Assembly (NCBI GenBank): GCA_913055625.1
Contig: CAJXJW010000001.1
Location: 62,001 to 126,000, forward strand
Reading direction: 5' to 3'
Length of the DNA: 64,000 nt
Source: an uncultured Pseudomonadota bacterium
Lineage (GTDB): Bacteria; Pseudomonadota; Gammaproteobacteria; Steroidobacterales; Woeseiaceae
Shown: piece by piece, positions 8,970 to 17,485 of the stretch
Numbering within the stretch: the first letter of the stretch is position 1
Layout of the letters: each line of letters starts with the position of its first letter
Program-made: the position numbers and the translations under genes
The notes under the pieces: model-generated
Seen by the model: only the letters and a program-made list of their open reading frames with translations
Databases searched by the model: none
What the model was told of the DNA's origin: nothing

Positions 8970-9392
8970 TTGTCCAATCCGAACCGATCCAAGCGCCCGT
9001 ACCTGATCCGCGCCATGCACGAGTGGATGGGCGACAACGGGAACACGCCTCATATCGTGGTCGATGCAGCAGTGGCTGGCGTCAACGTGCCGGCGGAGCA
9101 CGTCAAGGACGGCAAGATCATCCTCAATATCAGCGAGTCGGCCGCACACAACCTCAAGCTCTCGAACGATTCAGTCAGCTTCCGTGCGCGCTTCGGCGGT
9201 GTGCCGTTCGACGTCTGGGTGCCGATGGCGTCCGTGCTCGGCATCTACGCGCGTGAAACCGGGCAGGGCATGATCTTCTCGCACGACAACGACGGCGATA
9301 TCGACGCATCGGCAAACCCGGCAACGACCCGGGCGGACACCGACGACATCGAATCGACGCGCGCCCGCTCGCACCTCCGCGTCATCAAGTAA
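8970..9392 (+). CDS. sspB: ClpXP protease specificity-enhancing factor SspB
   Basis: SspB tethers ssrA-tagged proteins to ClpXP. The core matches the family: RPYLIRAMHEWM, NTPHIVVDA, GKIILNISESAAHNL, FRARFGGVPFDVWVP and IYARETGQGM. The C-terminal tail is variable and ends in LRVIK, resembling the ClpX-binding XB peptide. A TTG at 8970 gives 140 aa and the usual short N-terminus; an in-frame ATG at 8898 would add 24 residues unlike SspB. The true start is therefore uncertain. It follows sspA by 95 bp. Confidence 0.9.
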   Translation: MSNPNRSKRPYLIRAMHEWMGDNGNTPHIVVDAAVAGVNVPAEHVKDGKIILNISESAAHNLKLSNDSVSFRARFGGVPFDVWVPMASVLGIYARETGQGMIFSHDNDGDIDASANPATTRADTDDIESTRARSHLRVIK

Positions 9393-9400
9393 GGGATTTG

Positions 9401-9416
9401 GCGCGCTTCCGCGCGC
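9401..9416. terminator. GC-rich hairpin between convergent sspB and diaA
   Basis: GCGCGC-TTCC-GCGCGC forms a 6-bp stem in the 50-bp gap between two converging genes. No T tract follows on either strand, so its termination role is weakly supported. Confidence 0.3.
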
Positions 9417-9442
9417 GTTCGCGCCCGCTCGATTCGCCCGGC

Positions 9443-10060
<618 letters not shown>

Positions 10061-10100
10061 TCATTTCGGATGCCGCGATTCTAGCAGAACGCGCGGACGT

Positions 10101-10478
10101 TCAGTCGCCCGGCCGAAACGCGTCCTGCACCCAGCCGAGCGACACGCCGCCATCCCTGTCGCGGTCCACGCCGACTACGTCGAAACGGCAGGGGTGGTGT
10201 CGAAAAACCGCGTTGCGCGCGAGGAACAGCTCGGCCGCCGCGCCGAGCCTGCGCTGCTTGCGGGCATCGACCGACAGGCGCGCGTCGACGTATGCGCCTG
10301 TCCCACGATAACGGACCTCGACGAACGCGAGACAGTCGCGGTCCAGCATGATGAGGTCGATCTCGCCGAAGCGCGTCCGGAAGTTTCGGGCCACCGGCTG
10401 CAATCCGTGCCGGACCAGGTGGCGGAAGGCAAATTCCTCCGCGCGCTTCCCTAGAGCTCGCCGATCGATTCGGCCCAC
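10101..10478 (-). CDS. yraN: UPF0102 family protein YraN
   Basis: The 125-aa protein is a predicted endonuclease-like fold. It has the UPF0102 core: an N-terminal GKRAEEFA helix, then FGEIDLIMLD and LAFVEVRYR, which resemble the Asp/Glu and E-x-(K/R) positions of restriction-endonuclease-like folds. The GTG start lies inside the end of lpoA (28-bp overlap). Its function is unproven; the lpoA-yraN-diaA linkage is conserved. Confidence 0.88.
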   Translation of the reverse strand: MGRIDRRALGKRAEEFAFRHLVRHGLQPVARNFRTRFGEIDLIMLDRDCLAFVEVRYRGTGAYVDARLSVDARKQRRLGAAAELFLARNAVFRHHPCRFDVVGVDRDRDGGVSLGWVQDAFRPGD

Positions 10479-12403
10479 GTGCCGTCGTCCAGATCGCCGT
10501 CGCCGTCCGCCGGGCCATCGAACGGGTCGGGTGTCGGCGCGGGCACCGGTCGGCCGTCACGGAACTGTGCCCAGGCGAGGTAGCGGTGGATACGGCCATC
10601 CGGGTCGAGGTACAGGCGCCCGCTGGCGCCGTCGATCTCGCGGAACGCGGTGCCGTTCGAGGCGAACAACGAGCCGACGAGATGGTACGCGTCGTAGCCC
10701 ATCGCGTTCAGTCGGCCGAGGCGGCGGTGTTGCGGCCAGTGCTTCGCGTAAAGCGACGGGAACTCGCGGATCCAGGGCTGCGGGCTCACGATCCACGGCG
10801 CATCGGCGAACAGGACGCCGTTCAGGTCGCTGTCCGAGCGACCGTCCATTTCGTAGATCGCGGAGGTCGAATAGACCGGAAGGTCGCCCGAGTAGTGAAA
10901 CTTGAGCTGCGACTTCAGCAGCCGCCCGGTTGGCGCGTCGGCGGCGAGGAACACGAACTCGGCATCCTGCCGGCGACGCGGGTCGAACTGCAGCGGGCCG
11001 CCGATGTTCGCGCGCAGCCGCTGGTAGCGCTTGACGCTGCCCGACAGTCCCATCAGGTCCTCGATCGTGTTCGAGAAGTCCGGGTTGCTCGATACGTAGC
11101 TCCGGCTGTCGAGAACCGTGCCGCCGAGGGACTCGAACGCCGTGGCGAAACTCGTGAACAGGCGATGCCCCCAGTTGTTGTTCGGCACGAGCGCGACGGC
11201 ATGGGTATGGCCGTCGAGGATCGCGCGTTGCGCCACCGCGACGGCTTCGTCCTCCGGCGCCAGCGAGAACTGGTACAGCCCTGGCGGCGCGAGCGCGTTG
11301 TCGGCCAGGTAGTTCAGCGTCAGCACGGGCACTGGCACGAGTATGTCATTCGCCAGTTCGGTGACGTTCTGGCGTAGCAAGGGGCCGACCACGAAGTCGG
11401 CGCCGTCCTCGACGGCGGTCGCGTATGCCGCCGTTGCGCCGCCTTCGGCGCCGACGTCGTACACGCGGATGACCTGGCGGTCGTCCAGCCCGCCGGCGCT
11501 CGCGAAGTAGGCGCCGAGGAAGCCGTTCTGGATGGCTTCGCCGGCACTGGCCGCGCTGCCGGACAGCGGCAGCAACAGCGCAATCTGGCGCGGAAACTCC
11601 TGGCGGTCGGCGTCGGGCACGTCGAGCTCGGCAATAATCGTGTTCGCGTCGTGCCCCGGGTATTGTTCCTTCCAGCGTGCGACGCCGCCGGACCAGCCCA
11701 TGCCCTGCTGGCCGGTCGATGCCGCGAGCGCGCCGAGGCTCAGCCAGCCCTGGACGCGCGGGTCGCGCGTGACTTCGGCCGCGCGCCGAAGGTCCTGCGG
11801 ATCGCTCGCGACGAGACCCTGCCAGATGCGCTGCCGGTTGAGTTCACGCGCGTCGCGGTTCTCGAGCCAGCTGTCGCGCTGCAGCAGCAGCTGTACCGCG
11901 CGGCCCGGGTCGCCCTTGTCGAACCAGGCATCGGCACGCAGCCCCTCGACCCGCAAGCGGTGGCTCAGCGGCAACGGCTGCCGGCTCAGCGGCTCGATGA
12001 TGCTGAGCGCGCGGTCCGTATCGCCCTGGCGCAGCGCGAATGCCGCTCGGTTCGCGTCCCAGAGCCACACGTTTTCGCCGGTGGCCGGTCGCGGCACGGT
12101 CGCGAAGGCCTTGTTCGCGCGTACGACGTCGCCGGCGTTCAACCATTGCTCGACGGCGAGCAGCGTCAGCCGCTCGCGCTCCGCGCCGGCGGCCTCCGCG
12201 GCGAGGCCGATGTAGGCGCTCGCGGCATCCGCGAATGCTCCCTCGTTGGCCAGTCGCTCGGCGCGCGCTTCGCCGGTCCGCGACGGCAGCCCGGCAATGC
12301 CCGTGGTTTCACACCCGGCAAGGGCGGCGAGCAGGACGACGAGGACCACCTTGCTTGCCAGGCTTCGAAGAGTCGGGGCAGGATGTCGGGACGCGATCGT
12401 CAT
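10451..12403 (-). CDS. lpoA: Penicillin-binding protein activator LpoA
   Basis: LpoA is an outer-membrane lipoprotein that reaches through the periplasm to stimulate the peptidoglycan synthase PBP1A. The 650-aa product has a lipoprotein signal peptide with lipobox LAGC and acylated Cys31, a helical TPR-like N-terminal half (about residues 40-270) and a periplasmic-binding-protein-like C-terminal half (about 275-630, beginning near IALLLPLSGSAASAGEA). The architecture and the rsmI/yraN/diaA neighbours match E. coli lpoA. It is divergent from rsmI with only 26 bp between starts. Confidence 0.93.
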   Translation of the reverse strand: MTIASRHPAPTLRSLASKVVLVVLLAALAGCETTGIAGLPSRTGEARAERLANEGAFADAASAYIGLAAEAAGAERERLTLLAVEQWLNAGDVVRANKAFATVPRPATGENVWLWDANRAAFALRQGDTDRALSIIEPLSRQPLPLSHRLRVEGLRADAWFDKGDPGRAVQLLLQRDSWLENRDARELNRQRIWQGLVASDPQDLRRAAEVTRDPRVQGWLSLGALAASTGQQGMGWSGGVARWKEQYPGHDANTIIAELDVPDADRQEFPRQIALLLPLSGSAASAGEAIQNGFLGAYFASAGGLDDRQVIRVYDVGAEGGATAAYATAVEDGADFVVGPLLRQNVTELANDILVPVPVLTLNYLADNALAPPGLYQFSLAPEDEAVAVAQRAILDGHTHAVALVPNNNWGHRLFTSFATAFESLGGTVLDSRSYVSSNPDFSNTIEDLMGLSGSVKRYQRLRANIGGPLQFDPRRRQDAEFVFLAADAPTGRLLKSQLKFHYSGDLPVYSTSAIYEMDGRSDSDLNGVLFADAPWIVSPQPWIREFPSLYAKHWPQHRRLGRLNAMGYDAYHLVGSLFASNGTAFREIDGASGRLYLDPDGRIHRYLAWAQFRDGRPVPAPTPDPFDGPADGDGDLDDGTWAESIGEL

Positions 12404-12429
12404 TGGTCATTCCGGGAGTAGCAGGGACA

Positions 12430-13287
12430 TTGAGCGGCACGCTGTACATCGTTGCGACACCGATCGGCAATCTCGAGGACCTGTCGCCGCGAGCGCGCCA
12501 GACGCTTGCGGCCGTCGACGTGATTGCTGCCGAGGATACCCGGCACACCGGGCGATTACTATCGCATATCGGCGTGAAAACACCGCTTACGGCGCTGCAC
12601 GAACACAACGAAATGCGCGAGGCCGAACGCCTCGTTGCATCGCTCGGGGAAGGCCGCAATGTCGCGCTGGTGTCGGACGCGGGTACGCCGCTACTCAGCG
12701 ACCCGGGCTATCGCCTGGTTGCCGCCGCGCGGGCCGCGGGTATCACGGTGTCGCCCGTTCCGGGTCCAAGCGCGCTGGCGGCTGCACTGTCGGTGGCGGG
12801 CTTGCCGACGGATCGCTTCGCGTTCGAAGGTTTCCTGCCCGCGAAACCGGCGGCACGGCGCGCGCGTCTCGAGGCCTTGTCGCGGGAGCCGCGGACGCTC
12901 GTGTTCTACGAATCGGTTCACCGCGTCGACGTCATGCTCGACGATCTCGCCGCCGCCTTCGGCACGGATCGGCCGGCGTTCGTCGGGCGCGAGTTGACGA
13001 AGCTCCACGAGCAGTGCGTCGCGGGGACGCTCGGCGAACTGCGGGAACGGGTGCGCAGCGCCGACATTCCGGCGAAAGGCGAGTTCGTCCTCGTCGTCGC
13101 CGGCGACGAGCGGCCGGCGTCGGCGGCGCTCGACGTCGACCGCCTGATCGACGCGCTGGCGGGCGTCCTGCCCACCCGCGAGGCGGCGGCCCTGGTCGCC
13201 GAACTCACCGGCGAGAAGCGCAATGCCGTGTACGCGCGCCTGCTGGCGCGGCAAAAGGACGACCCGGCGGGGCCGGAATCCGGGTAA
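12430..13287 (+). CDS. rsmI: 16S rRNA (cytidine-1402-2'-O)-methyltransferase RsmI
   Basis: RsmI adds the 2'-O-methyl at C1402 in the ribosomal P site, together with RsmH, which is encoded 2 kb downstream. The 285-aa protein has the tetrapyrrole-methylase fold with LYIVATPIGNLED, AAEDTRHTGRLL, VSDAGTPLLSDPG and PGPSALAAALSVAGL. The start is a TTG at 12430 preceded by GCAGGGACA; no in-frame ATG lies between the lpoA start region and the conserved N-terminus. RNase P RNA follows directly. Confidence 0.93.
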   Translation: MSGTLYIVATPIGNLEDLSPRARQTLAAVDVIAAEDTRHTGRLLSHIGVKTPLTALHEHNEMREAERLVASLGEGRNVALVSDAGTPLLSDPGYRLVAAARAAGITVSPVPGPSALAAALSVAGLPTDRFAFEGFLPAKPAARRARLEALSREPRTLVFYESVHRVDVMLDDLAAAFGTDRPAFVGRELTKLHEQCVAGTLGELRERVRSADIPAKGEFVLVVAGDERPASAALDVDRLIDALAGVLPTREAAALVAELTGEKRNAVYARLLARQKDDPAGPESG

Positions 13288-13300
13288 AATTGCGCTTCGG

Positions 13301-13682
13301 AAACACCGGAGTCGGCCAGGCAATCGCTGCGCGATTCATCGCGCGGAGGAAAGTCCGGGCTCCTTCGGACAGGGCGCCAGGTAACGCCTGGGGGGCGCGA
13401 GCCCACGGAAAGTGCCACAGAAAACAGACCGCCCGGTTCCTCGTTCGCGAGGCGCCGGGTAAGGGTGAAAAGGTGCGGTAAGAGCGCACCGCGCGACCGG
13501 TAACGGCTCGCGGCACGGTAAACCCCGCCCGGAGCAAGACCAAATAGGGGAGCAAGCGGATTCGTCCGCGCCGCCGGTCCCGAGCGGGCTCCCGGGTAGG
13601 TTGCTCGAAGTGGCCGGTGACGGCCATTCCAGATGAATGATTGCCCTCGACAGAACCCGGCTTACGGCCGGCTCCGGTGTTT
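13301..13682 (+). ncRNA. rnpB: RNase P RNA (type A)
   Basis: The catalytic RNA of RNase P matures tRNA 5' ends. Conserved blocks seen in order are GAGGAAAGTCCGGGCTCC, CCAGGTAACGCCTGGGGGG, GGTAAGGGTGAAA, TGCGGTAAGAGCGCACCGCG, CACGGTAAACCCC with GGAGCAAGACCAAATAGGGG, and CTCGACAGAACCCGGCTTA. The GGT of the tRNA CCA-binding loop is intact. The two ends pair over 17 bp (13301-13317 with 13666-13682, one G-U), extending helix P1. A TAAAAT at 13285-13290 overlaps the rsmI stop and could be the -10. The same rsmI-rnpB-mraZ order occurs in other gammaproteobacteria. Confidence 0.96.
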
Positions 13683-13859
13683 CCGTTCCCTGTCCCCCGC
13701 ACCGCGAATTCCGCGAATGTCGCTGATCGCCGGGCCGGCCCGAGCACCGTTTGCGCGGCTCCCGGCCGAAGCGCGGCTCGGGACCCCCTGTCGCTTTCTT
13801 GCGACCCGCCCCTGACGACTCGTCTAGGAACGAGGCCTAAGGGGTTGATTTTCCTTGGT

Positions 13860-13885
13860 TGTGGCCTGCCACATTTCGCCTTTTT
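13860..13885 (+). terminator. Possible terminator downstream of rnpB
   Basis: The stem TGTGG-CCTG-CCACA (13860-13873) is followed by TTTCGCC and five T (13881-13885). It lies between rnpB and the mra promoter. The stem is short, and GTGGCC can pair instead with GGCCAC at 13888-13893, so this is tentative. Confidence 0.35.
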
Positions 13886-13942
13886 CGGGCCACCGATCCG
13901 CCCCTAAGTCACTGTAGAACAAGAATTAATTGGCACACGCTG

Positions 13943-13971
13943 TTGACGCGTCCGGGGGCCGGTCCTATAGT
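13943..13971 (+). promoter_or_regulatory. Predicted sigma-70 promoter of the dcw cluster (Pmra)
   Basis: TTGACG (13943-13948), a 17-bp spacer and TATAGT (13966-13971) make a near-consensus promoter, among the best in the window. Transcription would start near 13978, just before the MraZ boxes. The remainder of the 13684-14058 gap holds no gene. Confidence 0.8.
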
Positions 13972-13980
13972 GTCGAAAAG

Positions 13981-14004
13981 TGGAAAAAAGTGGGAGGAAA
14001 TGGG
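13981..14004 (+). promoter_or_regulatory. MraZ operator: three TGG(G) direct repeats with 10-bp period
   Basis: TGGAA, TGGGA and TGGGC begin at 13981, 13991 and 14001, each separated by a 5-nt A-rich spacer. This equals the TGGGN-N5 triple repeat known to bind MraZ in E. coli. The first repeat is degenerate at its fourth base. The boxes sit immediately after the predicted start site, suiting repression by MraZ of its own operon. Confidence 0.75.
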
Positions 14005-14058
14005 CATCGCGCCCGGATGTCGCGCCAGAAGAGCGGTTTCCGGTCGGTCCAGATCACC

Positions 14059-14508
14059 GTGTTTCGAGGAGCAACCAAAGTCACCCTGGACGCCAAGGGG
14101 CGCCTGGCCGTGCCGACCCGGTATCGGGATCGGCTCGCAGCCCGTTGTGACGGCCAGATTGTCGTGACGGTGGACAAGGACCACTGCCTCCTCGTGTACC
14201 CCCTCCCGGATTGGGAAGAGCTCGAACGCAAGCTGGTGCGGCTGCCCAGCATGAACAAGGCCGCACGGCGCATCGTGCGGATTATGGTCGGTTACGCGAC
14301 CGAGGTCGACATGGACGCGAACGGTCGGATTCTCGTGTCGCGGGAGCTCAGGGATTTTGCCGGGCTCGATCGCAACGCAATGCTGATCGGGCAGGGCAAC
14401 AAGTTCGAATTGTGGGACGAAGCAACCTGGAATGAAAAACGGGACGCATGGCTCAGCGAGGACGACGACGGTGAGATGCCGGCGGACCTCGAGTCGATCG
14501 CGTTCTAG
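14059..14508 (+). CDS. mraZ: Transcriptional regulator MraZ
   Basis: MraZ is a dodecameric ring-forming DNA-binding protein that represses the dcw operon in E. coli. The 149-aa product has two AbrB/SpoVT-like domains, each with the family DxxxR signature (LDAKGRLAVPTRYR near residue 10 and MDANGRILV near residue 85). GTG at 14059 gives the usual start (M)FRGA; an in-frame ATG at 14017 would add 14 residues not seen in the family. Neither has a strong ribosome site. Cognate boxes lie about 60 bp upstream. It is the first gene of the dcw cluster. Confidence 0.92.
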   Translation: MFRGATKVTLDAKGRLAVPTRYRDRLAARCDGQIVVTVDKDHCLLVYPLPDWEELERKLVRLPSMNKAARRIVRIMVGYATEVDMDANGRILVSRELRDFAGLDRNAMLIGQGNKFELWDEATWNEKRDAWLSEDDDGEMPADLESIAF

Positions 14509-14523
14509 TCGAAGCCGGGTTGC

Positions 14524-15459
14524 ATGAGCAGCAACGCGCACGTGCCGGTGCTGCTGGGGCCGGTCCTCGAGGGACTGCGGATCAAGGCGGACGGCATCTA
14601 TGTCGATGGGACTTTCGGACGCGGGGGGCATTCACAGGCGATCCTGGCTGCGCTCGGCGCATCCGGTCGGCTCGTCGGAATCGACCGCGACCCGGATGCG
14701 ATTGCCGCGGCGCCGGCAGAGCTGCGCGGCGATGCACGATTCGAGCTGGTGCGGAGTGACCTGGCGCAGCTCGAGTCGGTTCTCGAGGCGCGATCTCTCA
14801 GAGGGAGGGTCGACGGCCTGCTCCTGGATCTGGGCGTCTCGTCTCCGCAACTCGACGACGCGGAACGCGGATTCAGTTTCCTGCGCGACGGACCGCTGGA
14901 CATGCGCATGGACCCCGACAGGGACATCAGCGCCGCCGAATGGCTGGCGCGAACGAGCGAAACGGAATTGAAGCGAGTGTTGAGGGAATACGGCGAAGAA
15001 ACGATGGCACCGCGTATCGCGCGCGCGATCGTCGCGGCGCGCACGGCCGGTCCGATCACGCGGACGGGCCAGCTTGCCGACGTGGTGTCCGCTGCGGTTC
15101 CCGCGGCTGCGCGCACGGCCCGCCGCCATCCCGCGACCCGTACGTTCCAGGCCATCCGCATCGCGGTCAACGACGAGCTCGGCCAGCTGCGGAGCGTGCT
15201 GGAGCAGTCCCTTCGCTTACTCGCCGCCGGCGGCCGGTTGTGCGTAATCTCGTTTCACTCGCTCGAAGACCGCATCGTCAAGCGTTTCATGCGCGATCAC
15301 TCGCGCGAGGCGGCGCCGTACCGCGGAATGCCGAACGTCCCGGAAGCGTATCGCCCCGCATTCTCGTACGTCGGCAAGCCGGTTGCCGCCGATGAGGCCG
15401 AAATCGATCGCAATGTGCGCTCGCGCAGCGCGCGCCTGCGTGTCGCGGAGCGTCGCTGA
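14524..15459 (+). CDS. rsmH: 16S rRNA (cytosine-1402-N4)-methyltransferase RsmH
   Basis: RsmH (MraW) methylates N4 of C1402, the same nucleotide modified by RsmI. The 311-aa protein shows the SAM-binding motif YVDGTFGRGGHS, GIDRDPDA, the family block LLLDLGVSSPQLDDAERGFS, and the C-terminal ISFHSLEDRIVKRF. Length matches E. coli (313 aa). The stop overlaps ftsL by one base. Confidence 0.97.
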   Translation: MSSNAHVPVLLGPVLEGLRIKADGIYVDGTFGRGGHSQAILAALGASGRLVGIDRDPDAIAAAPAELRGDARFELVRSDLAQLESVLEARSLRGRVDGLLLDLGVSSPQLDDAERGFSFLRDGPLDMRMDPDRDISAAEWLARTSETELKRVLREYGEETMAPRIARAIVAARTAGPITRTGQLADVVSAAVPAAARTARRHPATRTFQAIRIAVNDELGQLRSVLEQSLRLLAAGGRLCVISFHSLEDRIVKRFMRDHSREAAPYRGMPNVPEAYRPAFSYVGKPVAADEAEIDRNVRSRSARLRVAERR

Positions 15460-15746
15460 TGGCGGGCGGCGAAAAGAAAGAGCCAGTGCTCCTGGTCCTC
15501 GTGTTCGCGGCAGTGTGCGTCATCACCGCGATGGGTCTCGTGTACACCAAACACGAGTCGCGACGGCTGTTCGTCGAACTCGAGACGCTGACGCGCGAAC
15601 GCGACGAACTGAATATCGAATGGGGCCAGCTGCAGATCGAGCAGAGCACCTGGGCGACGCATGCGCGCATCGAGCAGGTGGCGACAGACGACCTTCGGCT
15701 TGCCCGTCCCGACACGGCTGACATCTTCGTGATCGAGCAGCCATGA
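15459..15746 (+). CDS. ftsL: Cell division protein FtsL
   Basis: This is a small bitopic protein of 95 aa: a short cytoplasmic N-terminus, one membrane segment (about residues 8-26) and a periplasmic coiled coil rich in Glu/Leu/Arg, ending in an RLARPD-like stretch. FtsL joins FtsQ and FtsB to activate FtsWI. Sequence identity is weak across the family; position between rsmH and ftsI and topology decide the call. It overlaps ftsI by 4 bp. Confidence 0.9.
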   Translation: MAGGEKKEPVLLVLVFAAVCVITAMGLVYTKHESRRLFVELETLTRERDELNIEWGQLQIEQSTWATHARIEQVATDDLRLARPDTADIFVIEQP

Positions 15747-17485
15747 CGCGCGGTGCCGAAACCAAGTCCCAGGGAGCGCGGCGCTTCGTCGCTCGCGTGT
15801 CGCTCGTGCTCGTGTTCTTCGGGCTGGTCGCGAGCCTGCTCGTCGCGCGCGCCGTGCACCTGCAGGTGCTCGACACCGAGTTCCTGACCAGGCAGGCGGA
15901 CACGCGCCACCTGCGCACGGAGCGCATTTCGGCGCACCGCGGCACGATCACGGACCGCAATGGCGAGCCGCTGGCCATCAGTACGCCGGTCGACAGCATC
16001 TGGGCGAACCCGAAGGAGCTCGCGCCGGCCGTCGACGAGATCCCGCGGCTGGCGGCGCTGCTGGACCTCGACGCCGACCAGCTGATCCGGCGCATCTCGC
16101 GGAGCATCGACAAGGAGTTCCTGTTCCTGCGCCGGCACCTGAGCCCGGACAAGGCAGAGCAGGTGCTGGCCCTCAATCTCCCCGGCGTGAACGTGCAACG
16201 CGAGTACCGGCGCTACTACCCGGCCGGTGAGGTCACCGGCCACCTCGTGGGCTTCGCCGATGTCGACGACGAAGGGCGCGAGGGCCTCGAGCTGGCGTTC
16301 AATCACTGGCTCGCCGGCGAGCCGGGCCTGAAGCGCGTCCTGAAGGATCGCCTCGGGCGGCCGATCGAGAACGTCGAGAGCATCCGGCCGCCGCACCAGG
16401 GCAAGGACCTCCAGGCCAGCATCGACCTGCGCATCCAGTACCTCGCGTACCGGACGTTGAAGGCCGCGATACGCCAGCACGACGCGATCTCCGGGTCGAT
16501 CGTCGTGCTCGACGTGCGGACGGGCGAGGTGCTGGCGCTCGCCGTCCAGCCGACGTTCAACCCGAATGACGGCGCGCAGCGGCTGCCGGAGCGTTACCGG
16601 AACCGCGCGATCACGGACATCTTCGAGCCGGGCTCGAGCATCAAGCCGCTGGTTGTCGCGGCGGCGCTCGACAGCGGTGAATTTCGCCCGACCAGCATCG
16701 TCGATACCGCGCCGGGTTCGATCACGGTCGGGCCGAAGAAGATCGAGGACCGCCGCAACCTGGGCCGCATCAGTCTCACGACGATGCTGGCGCGTTCGTC
16801 GAATGTCGGTGCGACGAAGCTCGCGATGGCGCTGCCGGCGGAGCAGCTTTGGACCACGATGACGCGCTTCGGTTTCGGTGCACTCACGGGCAGCAGTTTC
16901 CCGGGCGAGTCCGCGGGCCTGCTGACGCACTTCGACAACTGGAAGGAAATCAACCAGGCGACGCTCGGCTATGGCTACGGCGTATCGGTGACGACGCTGC
17001 AGCTCGCGCAGGCGTACGCCGCGATCGGCAATGGCGGCCGGATGAACCCGATTTCGCTGGTCGCGATGGAGCGCCCGAACGAGGGCCACCAGGTGGTGCG
17101 CCCGGACACGGCCGACGCCGTGACGCACATGCTCGAAGAGGTCGTGCGGCCGGGCGGCACCGGCACGAAGGCGGCGGTGACGGGCTACCGGATCGCGGGC
17201 AAGACCGGCACCGCCTGGAAGTCCGGCGTCGGCGGCTACTCGAAGGACAAGTATTTCTCGATTTTCGCCGGCCTGGCACCAGCCAGCGACCCGCGGCTCG
17301 CCGCGGTCGTCGTCATCGACGAGCCGCATGGCGAGCTGTACTACGGCAGCGACGTTGCCGCGCCGGTATTCGCGGACGTGATGGCCGAGTCCCTGCGCCT
17401 CCTCGCGGTGCCGCCGGATGCGCTGCCGGCGCGCGATGCGGGCAGCGCCATGCAGGCCATGAGCGCCCGGGCGGCGGGACGATGA
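15743..17485 (+). CDS. ftsI: Peptidoglycan D,D-transpeptidase FtsI (PBP3)
   Basis: FtsI cross-links septal peptidoglycan with FtsW. The 580-aa protein has a short cytoplasmic tail, one membrane anchor (about residues 17-37), a dimerisation domain and a penicillin-binding domain. The active-site motifs are S298-S-I-K301 (catalytic Ser298), S352-S-N354 and K487-T-G489. Length equals that of E. coli FtsI within a few residues. It overlaps murE by 4 bp. Confidence 0.97.
   Translation: MTRGAETKSQGARRFVARVSLVLVFFGLVASLLVARAVHLQVLDTEFLTRQADTRHLRTERISAHRGTITDRNGEPLAISTPVDSIWANPKELAPAVDEIPRLAALLDLDADQLIRRISRSIDKEFLFLRRHLSPDKAEQVLALNLPGVNVQREYRRYYPAGEVTGHLVGFADVDDEGREGLELAFNHWLAGEPGLKRVLKDRLGRPIENVESIRPPHQGKDLQASIDLRIQYLAYRTLKAAIRQHDAISGSIVVLDVRTGEVLALAVQPTFNPNDGAQRLPERYRNRAITDIFEPGSSIKPLVVAAALDSGEFRPTSIVDTAPGSITVGPKKIEDRRNLGRISLTTMLARSSNVGATKLAMALPAEQLWTTMTRFGFGALTGSSFPGESAGLLTHFDNWKEINQATLGYGYGVSVTTLQLAQAYAAIGNGGRMNPISLVAMERPNEGHQVVRPDTADAVTHMLEEVVRPGGTGTKAAVTGYRIAGKTGTAWKSGVGGYSKDKYFSIFAGLAPASDPRLAAVVVIDEPHGELYYGSDVAAPVFADVMAESLRLLAVPPDALPARDAGSAMQAMSARAAGR

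Noticed and set aside
15287..17329. Long minus-strand frame opposite rsmH-ftsL-ftsI
   Set aside because: No motif, ribosome site or family resemblance; it is the shadow of conserved plus-strand genes.
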